From: DAORHV01 sp964458645
Lineage (GTDB): Bacteria; Patescibacteriota; Gracilibacteria; Peribacterales; Peribacteraceae
Assembly: GCA_964458645.1 (NCBI GenBank)
Contig: CAYWJU010000015.1
Location: 1 to 39,960 of the forward strand
Reading direction: 5' to 3'
DNA length: 39,960 nucleotides
Shown piece by piece: positions 36,299 to 39,960 of the stretch. Position 1 is the stretch's first letter. Every line of letters starts with the position of its first letter. The translations under genes were made by a program, and so were the position numbers. Under the pieces are notes generated by a model that worked only from the letters and a program-made list of their open reading frames with translations, did no database searches and was not told the origin of the DNA.

Positions 36299-38767
36299 AT
36301 GCAGTCACCCACCCTGCCGTTTGCCGACATGACCGACGATCAGGTTCGCGTGGCTCTTGCAAAACACAAAATCGGTCTGACGGTTGAAGAGGCACGCAAG
36401 GTTCAAGAAATGCTGAAGCGTCCTCCTACGGTCACCGAGGCGACTATTTGGGGCATTCAAGGAAGCGAGCACTGCAGCTACAAGTCGAGTCGGCGCTTTC
36501 TGAAGCAGTTTCCTACGACCGGCAAGCACGTCATTCTCGGCCCCAAAGAAGATAGCGGCGTGATTGCCATTACGAATGGCCCCAAGAACAAGCGTTGGGG
36601 TCTGGTCGTAAGCCACGAGTCGCACAATCACCCGTCGCAAGTCGTGCCGTACGAAGGTGCCGCAACAGGCGTCGGCGGTTGCGTACGCGACGTGCTCTGC
36701 ATGGGCGCGCGTGTCATCGGTTCCATGGACTCTTTGCGTCTTGGAGACCTGAAAGATGGCGAAACACGATCCATCAGCAAGGAGGTTATTCGCGGAGTGG
36801 CAGGGTACGGCAATGCACTCGGCATTCCGAACCTGGGTGGCGATACCGTCTTCGATACGTCGTACAATTTAAGCTGTCTCGTCAACGTCGTCAGTCTTGG
36901 TCTTCTCCGCGAAGATGAGCTCATTCACAGCTATGTTCCGGCCGAGGCCGGTAAAGGGGGCTATGACATCATCATCGTCGGCAAAGCGACGGACAAAAGC
37001 GGATTCGGCGGTGCGGCGTTTGCCAGTATCGTCATGGAAGGTGAGGATGCAGAAAAAAACTCGGGGGCCGTGCAAGAGCCAAACCCGTTCTTGGAACGTC
37101 ATTTGTTGCAGTCCACCTATGACTTGTTCGATTGGCTGGTGAAAGAACAGAAGCTCGACAAAGTCAGCTTCAAAGATTTGGGTGCCGGCGGCAACGTCTG
37201 CGCATCCGTGGAGCAAGTTGCACCGGTGAACATGGGCGCAGTCGTGGATTTGAATAAGATTCACGTTGCATTGCCGAATTTGCCGCCCGAAATCATTGCC
37301 TGCGCGGAAACACAGGAGCGTTTTTGTTGGGTGTGCCATCCGTCGTTGACCGAGCACATCCTGAAGCATTACAACGAAACATGGGATTTGCCGAATGTGG
37401 CAGAAGGCGCACGCGCAAGCGTCGTCGGCAAAGTGCAGGAAGACCCGACGTACACGTTGATGCACAACGGCGCCGTCGTTTGCAGTGCTTTGGCAACAGA
37501 CATTACGTCGGGCTTGCAATATGTTCGGCCGACCAAAAACCCCGAGCGTACGTTTGTGGAACCGACGTTGTCGTGCAGCGGCGACCGCGTGAAGACCGGC
37601 AAGAAGGCATTCAGCATCCAGGAGGTATTCCTCACCATGCTCAGCCACCCCACGCACGCCAGCAAGTCGCGCGTGTTCCGTCATTACGACAAGAACATCA
37701 TCGGCAATACGGTCATTGAGCCAGGCGAAGCGGATGCCAGTGTCATCATGCCGCTTGTGGACCTGCAAAGTTACGTGCTGACCGGAACGCATCCCGGCTG
37801 GACCGAGGATTTGGCAAAGAACGATGCATTCGTCGGCGTTGCCTTGGCTTCGGGTGGCAACGGCCGTTACGGTCGCATTTCTCCATACTTGCAGGGAGTG
37901 AATGCAGTGGTCGAAAATATGCGCAACGTTGCCGCAGTCGGCGCCTTACCGCGCTGCATTACGGATTGTTTGAACTACGGCAACCCTGAAGTCCCGGAGC
38001 AACTGTGGGCACTCGAGCAGGGCGTGGCCGGCATCAGCGATGCACTCAAGGGTGTTGCGATCGGCGGAGAGGCGGTGCCGGTGATCAGTGGCAACGTCAG
38101 TTTATACAATGCTACGAAAGAGGGGCCGATTGATCCGACTGCAGTCGTGTGTTGCGTCGGCGTCATGCCGGATGCACGCAAGTCCGTCACGATGCAACTG
38201 AAGTCTGCCGGTTCGCAGTTGCTGTTACTTGGGGATCGTAAGGATGAATGTGGAGGCTCCGCGTATTATCAAATTCTGGAGCAGCTTTCCGGGGCCGAGC
38301 ACAATGCTTTGCTGGGAGCGAATGTTCCCGTGCCGGAGTTCGCCGAAGTACAGAAGCACATTGAGTTCGTTACCGATGCGATCGCCGCAGGACTCTTGCG
38401 TTCGTGCCACGACGTTAGCGATGGCGGCCTACTGCTTTCGTTGTTTGAAATGACCCTTCCGCAGCGCAAGGTTGGCGGCGATATCGGCGTCACAATCGAT
38501 TGCTCGGCATTGTCCCCTGCTTTGCGCAGCGACACGCTGCTGTTTTCCGAAACAGGCGGCTTCGTACTAGAGGTGGATGTTGCGAAGCGTTCAAAGCTCG
38601 ATGCGTTGGCCGCAAAGCATGGCTGCAGTCTCTTGTCTATTGGCGAAACAACAGCCGCTTCTCGCATTGTCGTGGAGCGCAATGGAACCTCGTTGATCGA
38701 TGCGGACCTTCATTCATTGCGACTTCGCTGGAGCACGGCGTTGCCCGAAGCTCTCGACGGACGTTAA
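36299..38767 (+). CDS. purL: Phosphoribosylformylglycinamidine synthase subunit PurL
   Basis: An 822-aa FGAM synthase II, the ATP-dependent step four of purine synthesis (FGAR to FGAM), cytoplasmic. Visible: GIQGSEHCSYKSSRRFLKQFPT, VVSHESHNHPSQVVPYEGAATGVGGCVRDVLCMGARVIG (substrate and metal motif), GYGNALGIPNLGGDTVFD, FKDLGAGG, PERTFVEP, NYGNPEVPEQLW, IGGEAVPVISGNVSLYN and the C-terminal SCHDVSDGGLLLSLFEM. It is longer than the usual 720-760 aa, with inserts such as PPEIIACAETQERFCWV. No other pur gene lies in the window, so it is isolated from purS/purQ. It has its own promoter. Confidence 0.96.
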   Translation: MQSPTLPFADMTDDQVRVALAKHKIGLTVEEARKVQEMLKRPPTVTEATIWGIQGSEHCSYKSSRRFLKQFPTTGKHVILGPKEDSGVIAITNGPKNKRWGLVVSHESHNHPSQVVPYEGAATGVGGCVRDVLCMGARVIGSMDSLRLGDLKDGETRSISKEVIRGVAGYGNALGIPNLGGDTVFDTSYNLSCLVNVVSLGLLREDELIHSYVPAEAGKGGYDIIIVGKATDKSGFGGAAFASIVMEGEDAEKNSGAVQEPNPFLERHLLQSTYDLFDWLVKEQKLDKVSFKDLGAGGNVCASVEQVAPVNMGAVVDLNKIHVALPNLPPEIIACAETQERFCWVCHPSLTEHILKHYNETWDLPNVAEGARASVVGKVQEDPTYTLMHNGAVVCSALATDITSGLQYVRPTKNPERTFVEPTLSCSGDRVKTGKKAFSIQEVFLTMLSHPTHASKSRVFRHYDKNIIGNTVIEPGEADASVIMPLVDLQSYVLTGTHPGWTEDLAKNDAFVGVALASGGNGRYGRISPYLQGVNAVVENMRNVAAVGALPRCITDCLNYGNPEVPEQLWALEQGVAGISDALKGVAIGGEAVPVISGNVSLYNATKEGPIDPTAVVCCVGVMPDARKSVTMQLKSAGSQLLLLGDRKDECGGSAYYQILEQLSGAEHNALLGANVPVPEFAEVQKHIEFVTDAIAAGLLRSCHDVSDGGLLLSLFEMTLPQRKVGGDIGVTIDCSALSPALRSDTLLFSETGGFVLEVDVAKRSKLDALAAKHGCSLLSIGETTAASRIVVERNGTSLIDADLHSLRLRWSTALPEALDGR

Positions 38768-38853
38768 TGTCTTAATGTGTCCTGCTGTTACCAGGGACTG
38801 TGTCCAGAACGTTTGCTGTACAGCCATAAGCGGCTTGTTTACCATATTGTTCT

Positions 38854-39567
38854 ATGCGCAACAACTTCGTTCTTCTTTCGGCTGTTCTTGCCGTAGGCAC
38901 ACTCGCGTGTCTGCCGGTTACGACACATGCCGCCATCCAAGGCGTCGTTACCATCGACCAGCTCACTCCGGACAAACCCGGTACGTGGACGTTGCTTGCC
39001 GCCGACGGCACCACACGCTCTAGCACCGATGCCAACGTCGATCCGAAGAGCTACTCGTACACGGTTTCCGAGGTTGGTCAGATGGTCCTGAGTGTCACAG
39101 TTCCCGAAGGAATGTCGAGCAAGATCAGCATTTACCGCAACGGCGAACTCACAAAAACTATCAATACGCAGCAAATCGAATTCGAACTGTTTCCGAACGA
39201 CAAATACCGTTTTCTGATCCAGTACGCCTACACGAAGCTCGGTTCGCTTGGCATTACCAGCGATCCGTCGGGTTTGGTGTTTCGCGTCACCGGCCCCAAG
39301 CGTCTGACGGGAAAGACTCCCAAGACCTTCACCAACCTTCCGGCCGGACGCTACACGATTTACTTCGATCGCGTCGGCAGCAAGTGCGTGAAACCCGCTC
39401 CCCAAACCGTCGCTTTGACTCCCGAAACGCGCACCACTCGCCTCATCACCATCCCCTGCAATGTCGAGGCTGCCGAGGAAGAGGCTGTGCGCACCGGTCC
39501 GAACCGGCGCGCGTTGCGCGAGCAGGTTGAAGCCCGCGAATCAAAGCCCCGCGGCGAACGCAAATAG
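38854..39567 (+). CDS. Exported PEGA-like-domain protein
   Basis: A 237-aa exported protein: signal peptide MRNNFVLLSAVLAVGTLACL ... THA, then an N-terminal beta-sandwich region (about 28-125) and a PEGA-like domain (about 130-200): LGSLGITSDPSGLVFRVTGPKRLTGKTPKTFTNLPAGRYTIYF. The motif 'SdPsGa.v.v.G......TP.t...LpaG.Y.i' is characteristic of PEGA surface domains. The Arg/Glu-rich C-terminus (REQVEARESKPRGERK) may be exposed. A Cys inside the signal region (AC-LPV) is not a good lipobox. Upstream CATATT (38843-38848) ends 5 nt before ATG. Function unknown. Confidence 0.65.
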   Translation: MRNNFVLLSAVLAVGTLACLPVTTHAAIQGVVTIDQLTPDKPGTWTLLAADGTTRSSTDANVDPKSYSYTVSEVGQMVLSVTVPEGMSSKISIYRNGELTKTINTQQIEFELFPNDKYRFLIQYAYTKLGSLGITSDPSGLVFRVTGPKRLTGKTPKTFTNLPAGRYTIYFDRVGSKCVKPAPQTVALTPETRTTRLITIPCNVEAAEEEAVRTGPNRRALREQVEARESKPRGERK

Positions 39568-39590
39568 CCCAAATCTTCACCCGTAATTCA

Positions 39591-39614
39591 AAGGAGTCGA
39601 AAGGCTCCTTTTTT
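39591..39614 (+). terminator. Terminator after the PEGA-like gene
   Basis: AAGGAG (39591-39596) pairs with CTCCTT (39605-39610), loop of 8 nt, followed by T4. Modest stem, but classic position. Confidence 0.65.
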
Positions 39615-39804
39615 AGTTTCCTGCAGCCAAAGCTGCGGCCAACTTGGTACTGTCTCCCGCTCCGAGTACAACGATGACATCATTACGTTGTAGAACAGTG
39701 TCATTCAGCAGGTGCTCGGCATGTTCGACCTTCCCGAGAACCGCCAATAGCCCCAGCGGCCGCCGGCTGACACCTACGCGCGCGCGCGCGAGCGGCGCGA
39801 CCAA
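39613..39804 (-). pseudogene. C-terminal Mur-ligase (MurC-like) fragment
   Basis: The last part of this frame, VEHAEHLLNDTVLQRNDVIVVLGAGDSTKLAAALA, matches the end of UDP-N-acetylmuramate-alanine ligase MurC (typically ...GDVVLTMGAGDI...). Upstream, the frame loses similarity, runs through a CG dinucleotide tract and meets a stop at 39919-39921. Only the tail of the protein is therefore present here. It may be a remnant, a frameshifted gene, or the join of a misassembled contig end. Confidence 0.45.
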
Positions 39805-39824
39805 AAACGTGCATAATCCGGGCC

Positions 39825-39960
39825 ATGGCTGGACGTTCAGGTTACGGGTGTCTCGCTGCCGCCTTGCTCGCGGGGGAGCGGCTCGCGGTCCTGAGAGGCA
39901 GCACCGATCACGCGGCCGTTATCGCGGCCTATCGTGGCTGGCTGTCGAAGATACACACCG
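39825..39960 (+). CDS. Partial open frame running off the right edge
   Basis: ATG at 39825, open to the window end (at least 45 codons, beginning MAGRSGYGCLAAALLAGERL). CATAAT (39812-39817) ends 7 nt before it, like the leaderless genes here. GC content and residue composition differ from the rest. No family recognised; real coding is uncertain. Confidence 0.3.
   Translation, partial: MAGRSGYGCLAAALLAGERLAVLRGSTDHAAVIAAYRGWLSKIHT

Noticed and set aside
1..39960. CRISPR array, insertion sequences, integrase or att sites
   Set aside because: No regularly spaced repeats, transposase motifs or terminal inverted repeats were seen. The tRNA-Gln 3' end has no duplicate in the window.
1..39960. TGA read as glycine (Gracilibacteria/SR1 code)
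   Set aside because: Several well-recognised proteins end properly at TGA (for example at 14680, 23284 and pth at 29343).

Overview
The window reads like a chromosome segment of a small-genome bacterium of the Patescibacteria (CPR), plausibly the Peribacteria/Peregrinibacteria side. This is inference from gene content: a 105-aa VirB2/TrbC-like membrane protein, DUF11 and LamG surface proteins, many glycosyltransferases, SRPBCC and VOC orphans, no mobile elements, about 55% GC by eye. TGA is used as a normal stop, which argues against the Gracilibacteria/SR1 recoded lineages. I see no CRISPR array, rRNA, insertion sequence or phage gene. One tRNA is present, tRNA-Gln(TTG).

Layout. 0-3.7 kb: prmC, divergent from a GT4 glycosyltransferase, then a DUF721/DciA-like gene and the rpsP-khpA-small membrane protein group, closed by a strong terminator. 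3.7-5.5 kb: a secreted DUF11-repeat protein with a sortase-like tail. 5.7-9.8 kb: a two-gene unit made of a PKD-7TM membrane protein and an 815-aa protein joining an ATP-grasp ligase to a DUF1704 (QEGLA/MATCAP-type) metallocarboxypeptidase domain. 9.9-10.6 kb: two orphan genes behind a near-consensus promoter. 10.7-12.2 kb: two divergent secreted proteins sharing a cysteine domain that recurs at the C-terminus of the 1361-aa protein at 17.2-21.3 kb. 12.2-16.9 kb: M23 peptidase, a glycosyltransferase-like protein, a dienelactone-hydrolase lipoprotein, an HEEWH protein, an SRPBCC protein and the tRNA. 21.4-25.1 kb: a two-gene glycosyltransferase operon between a decayed copy and an intact copy of a VOC/membrane-protein pair. 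25.1-31 kb: NlpC-like protein, flavoprotein, msrA, a membrane protein, pth with a glycoside-hydrolase-like gene, and a bPH2/HEPN-like membrane pair. 31-39.9 kb: lepB, secE-nusG, an exported OB-like protein, murJ, a PIG-V-like mannosyltransferase, purL, an exported PEGA-like protein and a Mur-ligase tail at the right edge.

How it works together. Much of the content builds or decorates the cell surface: SecE and LepB for export, MurJ and M23 for peptidoglycan, five glycosyltransferase-like proteins, and several large secreted proteins. The most unusual system is the 5.7-9.8 kb unit. By family knowledge it is a membrane-tethered peptide ligase system, here fused to its presumed counter-acting peptidase.

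Expression signals are uniform. About sixteen genes have a TAnnnT -10 hexamer ending 6-8 nt before the start codon, so their mRNAs should be leaderless. Genes with a leader, or internal to operons, carry a C/T-rich tract before the start instead of a Shine-Dalgarno sequence. These spacings were used to choose several starts, including a TTG.
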